DNA of 64,000 nucleotides, taken from assembly GCF_022809775.1 (NCBI RefSeq), contig NZ_CP094380.1, forward strand, positions 2,827,501 through 2,891,500, read 5' to 3'. The DNA comes from Pseudodesulfovibrio tunisiensis. GTDB lineage: Bacteria > Desulfobacterota > Desulfovibrionia > Desulfovibrionales > Desulfovibrionaceae. The position numbers and the translations under genes are program-made. Below the pieces are notes generated by a model, which saw only the letters and a list, made by a program, of their open reading frames with translations, made no database searches and was not told the DNA's origin. Below, in pieces: positions 25,891 through 34,673 of this stretch. Every line of letters starts with the position of its first letter. Position 1 is the first letter of the stretch.

Positions 25891-26610
25891 GTGACTCAGG
25901 AAAAAATATTGGTCATCGACGATGAAAAGCCCACGCTACGGATGTTTCGATTGCTGCTTTCCGCCTATGGATACGAAATCCTGACTGCGGAAAACGGCGA
26001 AAGCGGGCTGGAGGTCTTTCGAAGAGAGCAGCCCGGCGTGGTGCTGACCGACATCAAGATGCCGGTCATGGACGGCATCGAGGTGCTACGCAACATCAAG
26101 GCCATGAATCCGCATGCCGAGGTCATCGTGATCACGGGCCACGGGGACATGGATCTGGCCATTCAGGCCCTGAATCTGGACGCCACGGACTTCATCGACA
26201 AGCCCGTGCGCCGCGAGGCGCTGGAAACCGCGCTCCGTCGGGCGCGCGAACGGCTGGCCATCGCCCGGAACGAGGAAAGCCTGATCAGCGTGGACGAGCG
26301 CCATTCCGCGGCGGTCATCAGCGTGCGCGGCAACGTGACTTCGGCCACGGTTCCGCATCTTCAGCAGGCGTTTTCCAATGCGCTGGGCATGAGCAAGGAG
26401 CTTGTGCTTGTTGATTTCGAAAAGAACGCATCCATAAACGGGGCCGGAATCGCGGCCTTGACCGATCTGCTCGGCGCATGCCGGGAGCAGGGGGCCGAGG
26501 TCGTGCTTTCGGGCCTGTCTTCCAATTTCCGCACCGTGTTCGACATGGTGGGCATCTCCAAGATCGCCCGGCTGTTCGATGATGCGGACGAGGCGCTTCG
26601 GGCGCACTGA
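25891..26610 (+). CDS. Response regulator with receiver and STAS domains
   Basis: 239 residues starting at GTG. The receiver (1-120) has 'ILVIDDEKPTLRMF', phosphoacceptor Asp in 'VVLTDIKMPVMDGI', 'VIVITGHGD' and 'DFIDKPVRREAL'. After a short linker a STAS domain follows (about 135-235: 'HSAAVISVRGNVTSATV', 'VLVDFEKNASINGAGIAAL', 'GLSSNFRTVFDMVGI'). STAS domains bind nucleotides or partner proteins and act as anti-sigma antagonists. The usual phosphoacceptor Ser sits in the 'KNASINGAGI' loop. No DNA-binding domain is present, so output is probably protein-protein. It is the third gene of the binding-protein/kinase/regulator operon. Confidence 0.88.
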   Translation: MTQEKILVIDDEKPTLRMFRLLLSAYGYEILTAENGESGLEVFRREQPGVVLTDIKMPVMDGIEVLRNIKAMNPHAEVIVITGHGDMDLAIQALNLDATDFIDKPVRREALETALRRARERLAIARNEESLISVDERHSAAVISVRGNVTSATVPHLQQAFSNALGMSKELVLVDFEKNASINGAGIAALTDLLGACREQGAEVVLSGLSSNFRTVFDMVGISKIARLFDDADEALRAH

Positions 26611-26635
26611 TTGCGTTTTTCGCAAACAACGGCAG

Positions 26636-26677
26636 AAAGCCGGATTCCGTTCATGGGGACGGAGTCCGGCTTTTTTT
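26636..26677 (+). terminator. Rho-independent terminator of the three-gene sensory operon
   Basis: A perfect 13-bp stem (26638-26650 with 26659-26671), an 8-base loop and seven T, 28 bases after the REC-STAS stop. Confidence 0.95.
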
Positions 26678-26680
26678 GTC

Positions 26681-26957
26681 GCATCGCCGCGATCTCCCTC
26701 AATCCACGCCACAGGCTGGCGAGAAAGGTTCGAGGGCAAGGCGCAAGAAAAGGTCAGGATCGACGCGTATTCCCCCTGCGCGAGAAGGATAACGCTTGTC
26801 GCGGCATCGCCGCGATCTCCCTCAATCCACGCTACAGGCTGGCGAAAATGGGTCGAGTGCAAGGCGCAAAAAAAATGCAGGACCGACGCGTATTCTTATA
26901 CGCGAGGGTCTGCATTTTTCGCAGCAACGCCGCAATCGGCCCATTTTCGCCAGCCTG
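26681..26957 (-). repeat. Degenerate tandem array of the ~120-bp intergenic repeat (two to three units)
   Basis: Starts of the unit core recur at about 26681, 26804 and 26924 (spacings 123 and 120), in inverse orientation to the array at 50347. Shared core words on the minus strand include GAATACGCGTCG, CTTGCGCCTTGC, GCCAGCCTGT and GATCGCGGCG. Each unit includes a palindrome around AATACGCG. The array fills the space between the terminator of the REC-STAS gene and the convergent HD-GYP gene. The 346-base gap contains no gene. Confidence 0.85.
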
Positions 26958-27950
26958 TCAGAGCATGTCTGCGCCGCCGAGAACTGCCACCAGACGCTTG
27001 AACACGTGCATGTCCACGCTGTCGCGCATCTCGTGGCGGATCAGGGTCAGCGCCTCGTAGGGCGGCATGGCTTCGGCATAGGGCCGGGCCGAGGTCAGGG
27101 CGTCGTATACGTCGGCAAGGGTGATGACGCGCACGGGCAGGGGAATGTTGTCCGCGGCAATGCCGGCGGGATAGCCGGTTCCGTCCAGCCGTTCGTGGTG
27201 GAACAGGATGCAGTTGATGGTGTTCTGCGTCAGGGGCAGATGGGCGCACATGGAGACCCCGTGCAGGGGATGTTCCTTGATGATCTCCCGTTCGGTACGG
27301 GTGAGTGCGCCGCGCTTGTTCAGGATGCTGCGCGGAATCTTGGCCTTGCCCACGTCGTGCAGCAGCGCGCCCAGACCGCATTCGAACATTTCCTGATCGG
27401 TCATGTCGTAGGTCTGGAACATGGTCGCGGAAAACACGAACACGTGCATGCAGTGGGTGTAGGTCTTGTAGTCGTGGGAAATGAACGGAGCGAGCGCGGT
27501 CAGGGTCTTGTCCCGGGACAGGAAGCGGATGCTGTTCTTGACCACGTCCGCGATGCGGTCGAAGTGCCGGACGCGCAGGGCCGTGGGCAGCTTGCGGTTG
27601 AACACGTCCTGCATCACGGCCTTGGAGGCCTCGTAGAACACCTTGGAACGCAGTTCCAGAGGCAGGTTCTCGTCCATCAGGATGTTGCCGAGATGCGCCT
27701 CGACATAGGATTCGTACTGGGGCCGCTCCGAGCTCTGGACATATATTTCCGTGACGCCGTTGTCGTGCAGCCGCTGCCGATGGCGGACGGAAAATGTCTG
27801 CCCGGACCGGGTGTACAGCACGAAATCTCCGCCCTGCCAGAGATACACGGAGAAATCCCCCATAGCCTCGGGAAAAAGCATGACCGGGGATATGGGGAAG
27901 TACGACACAGGGCGTGCGGCGCGCTTGCTCGAATCCATGCCCGATTTCAT
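26958..27950 (-). CDS. HD-GYP domain protein (probable cyclic di-GMP phosphodiesterase)
   Basis: A 330-residue cytoplasmic protein. The N-terminal ~150 residues are an uncharacterised domain. The C-terminal HD-GYP domain has 'GLGALLHDVGKAKIP' (HD metal ligands), 'LTRTEREIIKEHPLHG', 'ILFHHERLDGTGYPAGI' (the GYP signature) and 'ITLADVYDALTSARPYA'. HD-GYP enzymes hydrolyse cyclic di-GMP to GMP. The start at 27950 is taken as the first ATG; no clear Shine-Dalgarno sequence distinguishes it from an ATG at 27938. Downstream lies the tandem repeat array. It fits the concentration of cyclic di-GMP proteins nearby. Confidence 0.9.
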   Translation of the reverse strand: MKSGMDSSKRAARPVSYFPISPVMLFPEAMGDFSVYLWQGGDFVLYTRSGQTFSVRHRQRLHDNGVTEIYVQSSERPQYESYVEAHLGNILMDENLPLELRSKVFYEASKAVMQDVFNRKLPTALRVRHFDRIADVVKNSIRFLSRDKTLTALAPFISHDYKTYTHCMHVFVFSATMFQTYDMTDQEMFECGLGALLHDVGKAKIPRSILNKRGALTRTEREIIKEHPLHGVSMCAHLPLTQNTINCILFHHERLDGTGYPAGIAADNIPLPVRVITLADVYDALTSARPYAEAMPPYEALTLIRHEMRDSVDMHVFKRLVAVLGGADML

Positions 27951-28020
27951 ATACCAGAGGGGCGTGGAAAGCCAGTGGAAAGTCCGGACAAATTCTAGAG
28001 ACTATATGGAAAAAACGGGA

Positions 28021-28863
28021 CTATCGGTGATTATTCGCGATTTCTCCGGCAAGGCTCAGGAGTTTTTCCACATCCTCCAGAAGCGGGATGATGCCGCGCG
28101 GAAAGGCGTGGGCCCATGGTTCGCCCTGAACGACCCCGTTTGCCCAGTGCCGGACACCGGCCGGAAAGAAGCCGGGGTTGTTGAGAACGATCGCGGCCTT
28201 GGCCTTGGCGTCGTCCCGGCAGGCGGCAAAGGAGAAGTTGTCTCCGTGCACCATGTGCGCGAAAAGCAGCCGGTCCAGATGCGACCCGGCAAATCCGTTG
28301 TCCGCGGCCTGAATCCAGAAGTCCCAGTCCTCGTAGGTCGTATTGGCGCGGAAACCGTCGGACGCCTCCCACACCTCGCGCCGGAACACGGCTGCCGGAG
28401 GCAGGATGTTCTGGTTGGCGAGCAGGGCCGGATTGAATTCCGGCAGTCGGACTTCCCGGCAGTTTCCGGCTTCCACATGCGTGTAGTCGGTGTAGGCAAG
28501 GTGCTTTTCGGGATGTCCGTCAAGTTCGCACAGACAGGAGGCCAGCCATTCCGGGGCAGGCAGGTCGTCCGGGTCCAGACAGGTCAGGTACTGGCCGCGC
28601 GCCAGTTTCAGGCCCGCGTTGCGAACCGGACCGGGCTTGCCCGTATGCTCCAGTTCCACGACCTCGACCCGGGCAAAGGGCAGGTTGCCCAGCTCCCCGG
28701 CCTGTTGCAGGGAGTCGTCCGTGCTGCCGTCGTCCACGAGAATCAGTTCGAAGATGTCGAGCCCGAGCACCTGATTGGCAAGGCTGGTGCCGAGCCGGGC
28801 AAAGAAGCGGCCGTAGTTGTAATTGGGTACGATGATCGAAAGTCGGGGAGAGCGCATGGTCAT
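28021..28863 (-). CDS. Family 2 glycosyltransferase
   Basis: A 280-residue GT-A fold glycosyltransferase with no membrane helix. '[17 protein letters not shown]' is the nucleotide-sugar strand, '[19 protein letters not shown]' is the first DxD-like region, and '[16 protein letters not shown]' holds the second acidic motif. '[20 protein letters not shown]' has the ED catalytic-base region. It probably adds a sugar to a surface glycan or protein. Its ATG overlaps the TGA of the upstream giant sensor kinase (ATGA, 28860-28863), so expression is translationally coupled to that kinase. No other glycan genes are adjacent. Confidence 0.88.
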   Translation of the reverse strand: MTMRSPRLSIIVPNYNYGRFFARLGTSLANQVLGLDIFELILVDDGSTDDSLQQAGELGNLPFARVEVVELEHTGKPGPVRNAGLKLARGQYLTCLDPDDLPAPEWLASCLCELDGHPEKHLAYTDYTHVEAGNCREVRLPEFNPALLANQNILPPAAVFRREVWEASDGFRANTTYEDWDFWIQAADNGFAGSHLDRLLFAHMVHGDNFSFAACRDDAKAKAAIVLNNPGFFPAGVRHWANGVVQGEPWAHAFPRGIIPLLEDVEKLLSLAGEIANNHR

Positions 28864-31800
28864 TCCGTGGGGAAAAGCCGGGCGAGCACGGCCCGGATGT
28901 CCTCGATTTCAAAGGGTTTGGCAACGTATTCGTCCATGCCCGCCTCAAGAAAGGTCTCCCGGTCCCCGGACATGGCGTGAGCTGTCATGGCAATGACCGG
29001 GACATGGGGATTGATGGCGGAGCCGGCCCGTGCCGTGCGAATCCGCCGCACGGCCTCGATGCCGTCCATTCCCGGCATCTGCACATCCATGAATACCGCA
29101 TCGAAGTCCTGTTTTTCAAGGAGTTCCAACGCTTTTTTGCCGTCGGGCACGGCACTGACGGTGTGCCCCATCTTGCGCAGGACCCGTTCGGCCATGATGC
29201 GGTTCACCCGGTTGTCCTCGACGACCAGAAGCCGCTTGGCCCCCGGGCTTTCCACGGCCGGTTCGGCCGCGATCACGTTGGCGTGGTTCAGTCCGTCCTC
29301 CAGCCGGAAATCAAGGGTCAGGCATATTTCCGTACCCGATCCCACCACGCTGTCCACGGCCAGCGTGCCGTGCATGAGCCGGATCAGCCGTTTGACAATG
29401 CCCAGCCCCAGCCCCGTGCCCTGATGGCGGCGCATGTAGGACCCGTCCACCTGCGTGAAGGGCTCGAAGACCTGCTCCAGCATGTCGTCCGGAATGCCGA
29501 TGCCCGTGTCCGAAACACTGAACAGGATGCGGGCCGTGCGTCTGTCCGCATCCAGCCGCAGGCAATGCGCGGATACGTTCACGCTGCCCTGATCCGTGAA
29601 CTTGATGGCGTTGCCCACCAGATTGAACAGAATCTGGCGGACGCGGCTGCGGCCGCCGGTCAGGAGCGGCAGGGGGGCCTCTGGCTGTTCGCAGGCGAGT
29701 TGCAATCCCTTGGCTTCGGCCTGTCCCTTGAATGTACGGACAATGTCCGGGAGAAATTCCGCGAGATCGAAGCTTTCCTGAATGATTTCGAGCTTGCCCG
29801 CCTCGATCTTGGAAAAGTCCAGAATGTCGTTGATCACGGTGAGCAGGCTTCGGCCCGAAGTCAGGGCCGTGTCCACGTAATCCCGCTGTTCGTCGTTCAG
29901 GTTCGTTGTCTGTGCGAGCTGGAGCATGCCCAGCACGCCGTTCAGCGGGGTGCGTATCTCGTGGCTCATGTTGGCCAGAAATTCGCTCTTGGCCAGACTT
30001 GCGGCCTCGGCCTGATCCTTGGCCGCGATCAGGTCCTGTTCGTTCATCTTCCGTTCAACGGCCAGAGCCACCTGTTCCGAAACCGCCACGAGCAGTTCCG
30101 CATCCTTGGGCGTGTAATGGAAGGGTGACGTGTAGGACTGGACCGCCATCACGCCCATGACCTGCCCCTGAATCATCAGGGGAACCCCGAGCCAGACCTC
30201 GGACCGACTGCCCACCATGTCGTGCTCGGATGTACCGTGCTCCGCCAGAAAACGGTTTCTGACCATGTGGATCATGTTGGCTTCGTTTGCGGACTTCAGG
30301 CCTGCGGGCAGTTCCCTGGACGTGATCAGCAGCGGTTTGCCCAGCCGGATGACTTCCACGGAAAAACTGGCCGAGGCCGGGTCGCGCATGTCGAAGATCG
30401 CGCCCTTGAAGTCGTCCATTTCGTCTTCGAAATACGTGAACTCCAGCCCGGAGCGGTCCTTGTCCAGCAGGGCCATGAAAAAGTTGTCCGCATCGATGTG
30501 CTCGTTGAGCACGGCATGGATGCGGCGGTACAGGTCGTCCAGATCCGATGTCGTGGAAACCGCGTTGGAGATGCGGTAGAGCATCCCGGCCACGGCCTCG
30601 TTGTATTTCCGGCTGGTGATGTCCGCCACGGTCCAGATGACGCCCTGCTCCAGATCTCCCGGGTCCACCGGCTTGGCGAACATGTCCACCCAGATGCGCG
30701 CTCCGTCCGGCCGGGTCAGGTGCAGCTCGCGGTTGAAGTGCCCCTGTTCGGCCATGTCCCTGAAGCAGTTTTCGCGGAAGTCGTTGCGCAACTCCTTGGA
30801 GCTGAAAATCTGGGAGCCGTCGCTGTCGTGAAGCGCGGCCTGGGTGTAGCCGAAGATTTCCGCGCCGCGTTCGTTGATGCGCGTGATTCTGCCGTTTCGG
30901 GTAAAGGCTATGCCTATCAATGTGTTGCGATAGATGGCCTCCATCTCGTCCAATGCGTCCCGCAGCCGGTTTTCCATGCGTTTGCGGTCCGTGATGTCCA
31001 TGATCGAGGCCAGGGTCTGGTCCGAATCCGGGAGTCGTGTCTCCTGAACCAGCAGGTGGAGCGGCGCGTTCTCCCTGCCGTGGATGCGGCATTCGTATTT
31101 GGACGGGGCGGCTCCGGTCAGCACGGCCTGATGCATGCGCACGATTTTTTCCCTGTCCTCGCGCACGATGAAGGACGACCATTTGCGCTTGCCCTGTATC
31201 CGCTCCAGAGGCTCGCCGCAGAGTTCGGCGAAACGCTGGTTGGCCGCGGCGATCGTGGTTTCCCTTGTCATGACCAGCATGGCGGTCCCGGTGCTGTCGA
31301 AGATGGTGCGGGACCGGTTCTCGGTCTCCTGCCGGGCCTGTTCGGCCAGATTGCGGGCCGTGATGTCGCGCATGATGGCCACATAGCCGTCTGCCGGGGC
31401 GTCCGGCCCGGGCCGCATGGCCGAGATCGAGGTCTCCGTGATCAGGGGGCCGTGCGCAGCCGGGAACACCACCTTGCCTATCCACGCTCCGGCTCCGGAC
31501 ATGGCGGGTTGGATTTCCCGGATGAATTTCTGATATCTGCCCGGAGTCTCGAACAGGTCCCGGGCATGTTTTCCGGCGAGCCGCGACTTGGGAAGACCAA
31601 GCTTGACCACGCCGGCGGAATTCAGGTCCTTGATGTTCATGTCCTGATCGAAAAGCAGGATCGGATCGATGGAACTTTCGAAGATGGCCCGGAAATGCTC
31701 CCGGCTCTCCATGATCCGGGCCTGCGCCAGCGTGGGTTCCGTGATGTCGTGGGAAACCGTGGCCACATGCGTGACCCTGCCGGATTCGTCGGCATAGGGA

Positions 31801-33233
31801 AACATGCGGACTTCGTAGTATCCCCGGTCCCGTTCGAAGAAGGAAATCCATGCCTTGTAGGTGATCTGCCTGCCTTGAAAGCAGTCCCGGACATGGGGAA
31901 GGATGTGCTGTTCGAAAACCGTGGCGCCCCATACGTCGGCCATGGTCCGGCCCAGAATGCGCTTTTCGGGCAGGCCCGAGGCCTGAATGTAGGCCCGATT
32001 CACGGCCTCGTAGCAATATTCCCTGTTCACCAGAGTCATGAAATCGTGCGAGGCATTGGCAATGAATTCGAATTTGCGGAGCGCTTCCTCCAGCTCCTTG
32101 CGCGCGGTCACGTCGGACAGGGTGATCAGGTTGGCCGGTGCGCCGTCAAGGTCCATGCGCACGGCGGAAATCTGGCCCCAGAACTGCGAACCGTCCACCC
32201 GGCAGAGCCGAAGTTCCACGCTGTCCGCGAAACCGTGGGAATCCAGCAGGTCCAGCACCCGATCCCGTTCCTCGCGGGTGGTGTAGAAGTCGCGGGCATT
32301 GAACTCGGACAGTCGGGATTCATTCAGGCCGAACAGGGCAATGCCCCGTTCATTGGCGAACAGGATGTTTCCGCTGTCGTTGTCGATCAGGAAGGTGGGC
32401 AGCGGACTGTTGTTGAGAATCTGGCTGACCTGCCGTTCACTTTGCCGCAGTCGGCCCTCCGCGGCCTTGCGTTCGGAAATGTCGGTCAGGATGCCGAGGA
32501 TGGCCTGCGGATTTCCTGCCGAGTCGTGGTGAATGACCTTGCGGATCAGCATGGTCCTTTCCCGGCCCCCGGTTCGCGTGAGTATTTCGTATTCCTGAAG
32601 CCCACCGGTTTCGTTCAGTTCCCGGTCCTTCTGCTCGAAGGTCGTTTTCTCTGCTTCGGGCGCGATGTCCTGAACCCGCAGCCCGGTGATCCTGTGGCGG
32701 GGCTGGGCCAGAAAATCCTCGAACGCGGTGTTGCACCAGAGATATCTGCCTTCAAGGTCCTTGTAGAAGACGGGATGAGGGATGGCGTCCACCACGGACT
32801 GGACGAATTCGGGCAGGGCACACACTCCGGGAGGGGCGACGCGCGACAAGCCGATTCTGTCCCGGAGAAAGGCGGCGCGGGCGAGCTGCTTCGGCAGCAT
32901 TCGTCTGAGGCCGGATTCGGCGCGGGAGCGGGGCAGGCATTCCCAGGCTCCGGCGCGCATGCATTGCAATGCGGTGCGTTCATGATTTCGACTGGATATG
33001 GCGACAAGAGGCGTGTGCGGGGCCATGTCGGTCAGCGTGTTCAGCCGGGAGTCCGGGGATTCGTCGGCAAGAAGCACCAGAACGGCGTCGGGCCGGGCCT
33101 GTCCGATCAGGCTGATTCCCTGATCCTGCCCGACTGCGGCAATGACGCCGTAGCCCAATTCCCGGACGAGTTCGGAAAACGACTCGGTCTGATCCCTGTC
33201 GCGGCCAATGACCAGTATGACGGCGTGCGGCAT
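28860..33233 (-). CDS. Giant hybrid sensor kinase: pseudo-receiver, about six PAS, GAF, HisKA, HATPase, receiver
   Basis: 1,457 residues without obvious membrane helices. An N-terminal receiver-like region (1-120) is followed by successive PAS domains near 140, 265, 390, 510, 640 and 760 (for example 'SLADA-like' starts '[19 protein letters not shown]', '[14 protein letters not shown]', '[16 protein letters not shown]'). A GAF domain spans about 900-1070. The kinase core has '[20 protein letters not shown]' (His near 1090) and '[17 protein letters not shown]', and a C-terminal receiver has '[14 protein letters not shown]'. The chain of PAS domains suggests integration of several redox or small-molecule inputs in the cytoplasm. 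Phosphate must leave through a separate HPt protein, as none is fused. The downstream GT2 gene overlaps by four bases. Confidence 0.9.
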   Translation of the reverse strand: MPHAVILVIGRDRDQTESFSELVRELGYGVIAAVGQDQGISLIGQARPDAVLVLLADESPDSRLNTLTDMAPHTPLVAISSRNHERTALQCMRAGAWECLPRSRAESGLRRMLPKQLARAAFLRDRIGLSRVAPPGVCALPEFVQSVVDAIPHPVFYKDLEGRYLWCNTAFEDFLAQPRHRITGLRVQDIAPEAEKTTFEQKDRELNETGGLQEYEILTRTGGRERTMLIRKVIHHDSAGNPQAILGILTDISERKAAEGRLRQSERQVSQILNNSPLPTFLIDNDSGNILFANERGIALFGLNESRLSEFNARDFYTTREERDRVLDLLDSHGFADSVELRLCRVDGSQFWGQISAVRMDLDGAPANLITLSDVTARKELEEALRKFEFIANASHDFMTLVNREYCYEAVNRAYIQASGLPEKRILGRTMADVWGATVFEQHILPHVRDCFQGRQITYKAWISFFERDRGYYEVRMFPYADESGRVTHVATVSHDITEPTLAQARIMESREHFRAIFESSIDPILLFDQDMNIKDLNSAGVVKLGLPKSRLAGKHARDLFETPGRYQKFIREIQPAMSGAGAWIGKVVFPAAHGPLITETSISAMRPGPDAPADGYVAIMRDITARNLAEQARQETENRSRTIFDSTGTAMLVMTRETTIAAANQRFAELCGEPLERIQGKRKWSSFIVREDREKIVRMHQAVLTGAAPSKYECRIHGRENAPLHLLVQETRLPDSDQTLASIMDITDRKRMENRLRDALDEMEAIYRNTLIGIAFTRNGRITRINERGAEIFGYTQAALHDSDGSQIFSSKELRNDFRENCFRDMAEQGHFNRELHLTRPDGARIWVDMFAKPVDPGDLEQGVIWTVADITSRKYNEAVAGMLYRISNAVSTTSDLDDLYRRIHAVLNEHIDADNFFMALLDKDRSGLEFTYFEDEMDDFKGAIFDMRDPASASFSVEVIRLGKPLLITSRELPAGLKSANEANMIHMVRNRFLAEHGTSEHDMVGSRSEVWLGVPLMIQGQVMGVMAVQSYTSPFHYTPKDAELLVAVSEQVALAVERKMNEQDLIAAKDQAEAASLAKSEFLANMSHEIRTPLNGVLGMLQLAQTTNLNDEQRDYVDTALTSGRSLLTVINDILDFSKIEAGKLEIIQESFDLAEFLPDIVRTFKGQAEAKGLQLACEQPEAPLPLLTGGRSRVRQILFNLVGNAIKFTDQGSVNVSAHCLRLDADRRTARILFSVSDTGIGIPDDMLEQVFEPFTQVDGSYMRRHQGTGLGLGIVKRLIRLMHGTLAVDSVVGSGTEICLTLDFRLEDGLNHANVIAAEPAVESPGAKRLLVVEDNRVNRIMAERVLRKMGHTVSAVPDGKKALELLEKQDFDAVFMDVQMPGMDGIEAVRRIRTARAGSAINPHVPVIAMTAHAMSGDRETFLEAGMDEYVAKPFEIEDIRAVLARLFPTE

Positions 33234-33391
33234 GCCTTCTCCCCCGTATATCTCCTTCTCTTACGTCAGGCCGCCGCAAAAAAGAAGCCCGAAACGCATG
33301 CAAGTCGAGAGAATCCGTGTCCTTGATCTTGTACAAGACCGCCGATTCAGGTACCGTGCCATGCGATGAAAAAGTATTTCGGGAGTTTGCC

Positions 33392-34153
33392 GTGAAGCAG
33401 TCTTTTCTTGCCCTTTGTCTGGTGCTTGCCCTGACCGTCTGTGCCCACGCGGATCAGCTGGTGTTTGTCGGAGATGTGGATTTTGCCCCCTACTCCATGA
33501 TGCAGCAGGGCAGGCCCGCAGGCATTGATGTGGACGTGATGCGGGAAGTCATCCATCGGCTGGGACTGGATGCGGAAATACGGCTTGTTCCATGGACGCA
33601 GCTTGTGACCATGTTTCGCACCGGCGAATGCGACGGCGCCATGGGCGTCTTCTGGACCCCTGATCGGGAAAGGCGCGCCCTGTTCGCCATGGAAGCCCCG
33701 ATTCACACCAGTGATTTCGTCCTGTTCACCAAAGTGGGCAACACGTTTTCATTCCGATCGTACGACGATCTGAAGACAAGACGCATCGGCGTGCCCAAGG
33801 GACTCGCCATAACCGAGGAATTCGAACAGGCCGAGGCGGACGGGGTTTTCCCCACCCGGGAATACGAGGATATTGCCGGAGCGGTTCGTGAGCTGCTTGC
33901 CGGGCAGATCGACGCATTTGTCGGCAATATCGACGTGACCTACTGGCAGCTCAAGCGCATGGGCATGACCAGCTCCATCGTGTATCTGCCCAGAAAGGTG
34001 GCCGACGCCCGGCCCGCCTATGTGCTGCTGTCCCGGGCTTCCGGTGCCGAAGACAAGGCCCGGATCGCCGCGCAGATCGGCCAGACCCTCAAGGCCATGC
34101 GCTCGGACGGCTCCTACAACCGCATTGCCAGAAACTATCTGCTGCGCTTCTAG
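33392..34153 (+). CDS. Periplasmic solute-binding protein, family 3, orphan
   Basis: A 253-residue protein starting at GTG with GGGAG six bases upstream. The start is chosen because a clean signal peptide follows at once ('SFLALCLVLALTVCAHA'); the longer frame to 33317 adds a charged leader. The SBP_bac_3 body shows 'FVGDVDFAPYSMM', 'GIDVDVMREVIHRLGLDAEI', 'LVTMFRTGECDGAMGVFW' and 'RRIGVPKGLAITEEFEQ'. No ABC permease genes are nearby. It is divergent from the giant PAS kinase (158 bases apart), so it could share regulation with it or present a ligand to a sensor. Confidence 0.87.
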   Translation: MKQSFLALCLVLALTVCAHADQLVFVGDVDFAPYSMMQQGRPAGIDVDVMREVIHRLGLDAEIRLVPWTQLVTMFRTGECDGAMGVFWTPDRERRALFAMEAPIHTSDFVLFTKVGNTFSFRSYDDLKTRRIGVPKGLAITEEFEQAEADGVFPTREYEDIAGAVRELLAGQIDAFVGNIDVTYWQLKRMGMTSSIVYLPRKVADARPAYVLLSRASGAEDKARIAAQIGQTLKAMRSDGSYNRIARNYLLRF

Positions 34154-34185
34154 GGCGGAAAGCCCTCTTTCGCATTGGCCGTCCG

Positions 34186-34248
34186 GAAAACCGAATGCGG
34201 CCCGGTGCATGCACTGACAAGGCATGCACCGGGCCGCGTTCGGTTTTC
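34186..34248. repeat. Very long near-perfect hairpin between convergent genes (27-base arms)
   Basis: Arms 34186-34212 and 34222-34248 pair with a single T-G mismatch around a 9-base loop. The apex reads TGCATGCACTGAC. A smaller 8-bp inverted repeat (GAGGTCGG/CCGACCTC) follows at about 34259-34281. It lies between a solute-binding protein gene (+) and a receiver gene (-) and has no long T tract. It probably blocks transcription from both sides or protects the 3' ends. The apex resembles that of the repeat at 1165-1241. Confidence 0.85.
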
Positions 34249-34304
34249 GGAACATGTGGAGGTCGGAGGGTCGCCGACCTCCCGAAGTCCGCCGCAGGCT
34301 TCCT

Positions 34305-34673
34305 CTAGTCCGCGAGAGCGGCCTTGATGGTTTCCACGAGCCGTCTGGTATCGATGGGCTTGGTAAAGGTTTCCACCACGTCGAACACCTTGGCGAGTTC
34401 CACGATGGCCTCGGGATTGAAGGCCTCGCCGCCGGAAATGGCGATGAACTTGTGGCTCTGATCGTTCTTGATGAGTTCACCCATGACCTGAAGTCCGCCC
34501 TTCTTGGGCAGGAATATGTCCACGATGCTCAGATCGACGTGGTTTTCCCGGAACTTCTGCAGGGCCTCTTCGCCGTCCGAGGCTTCAATGACCTTGTAGC
34601 CTTCGACTTCGAGCACGCTTTTGATGAGTTCCCGGATCATGGGGGCGTCGTCAACCACCAGTATGGTCTTCAT
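34305..34673 (-). CDS. CheY-like single-domain response regulator
   Basis: 122 residues consisting only of a receiver: 'ILVVDDAPMIRELI', phosphoacceptor Asp in 'DLSIVDIFLPKKGGLQVM', 'IAISGGEAFN' and 'ETFTKPIDTRRLVETI'. No output domain is present. Its first 23 bases overlap the end of the hybrid kinase gene, which itself carries an HPt domain, so the pair probably forms a phosphorelay ending in this regulator. Confidence 0.92.
   Translation of the reverse strand: MKTILVVDDAPMIRELIKSVLEVEGYKVIEASDGEEALQKFRENHVDLSIVDIFLPKKGGLQVMGELIKNDQSHKFIAISGGEAFNPEAIVELAKVFDVVETFTKPIDTRRLVETIKAALAD

Noticed and set aside
30222..33326. A 1,034-residue plus-strand ORF
   Set aside because: It is fully antisense to the giant PAS kinase, whose domains are unmistakable; the length follows from high GC and few stop codons.
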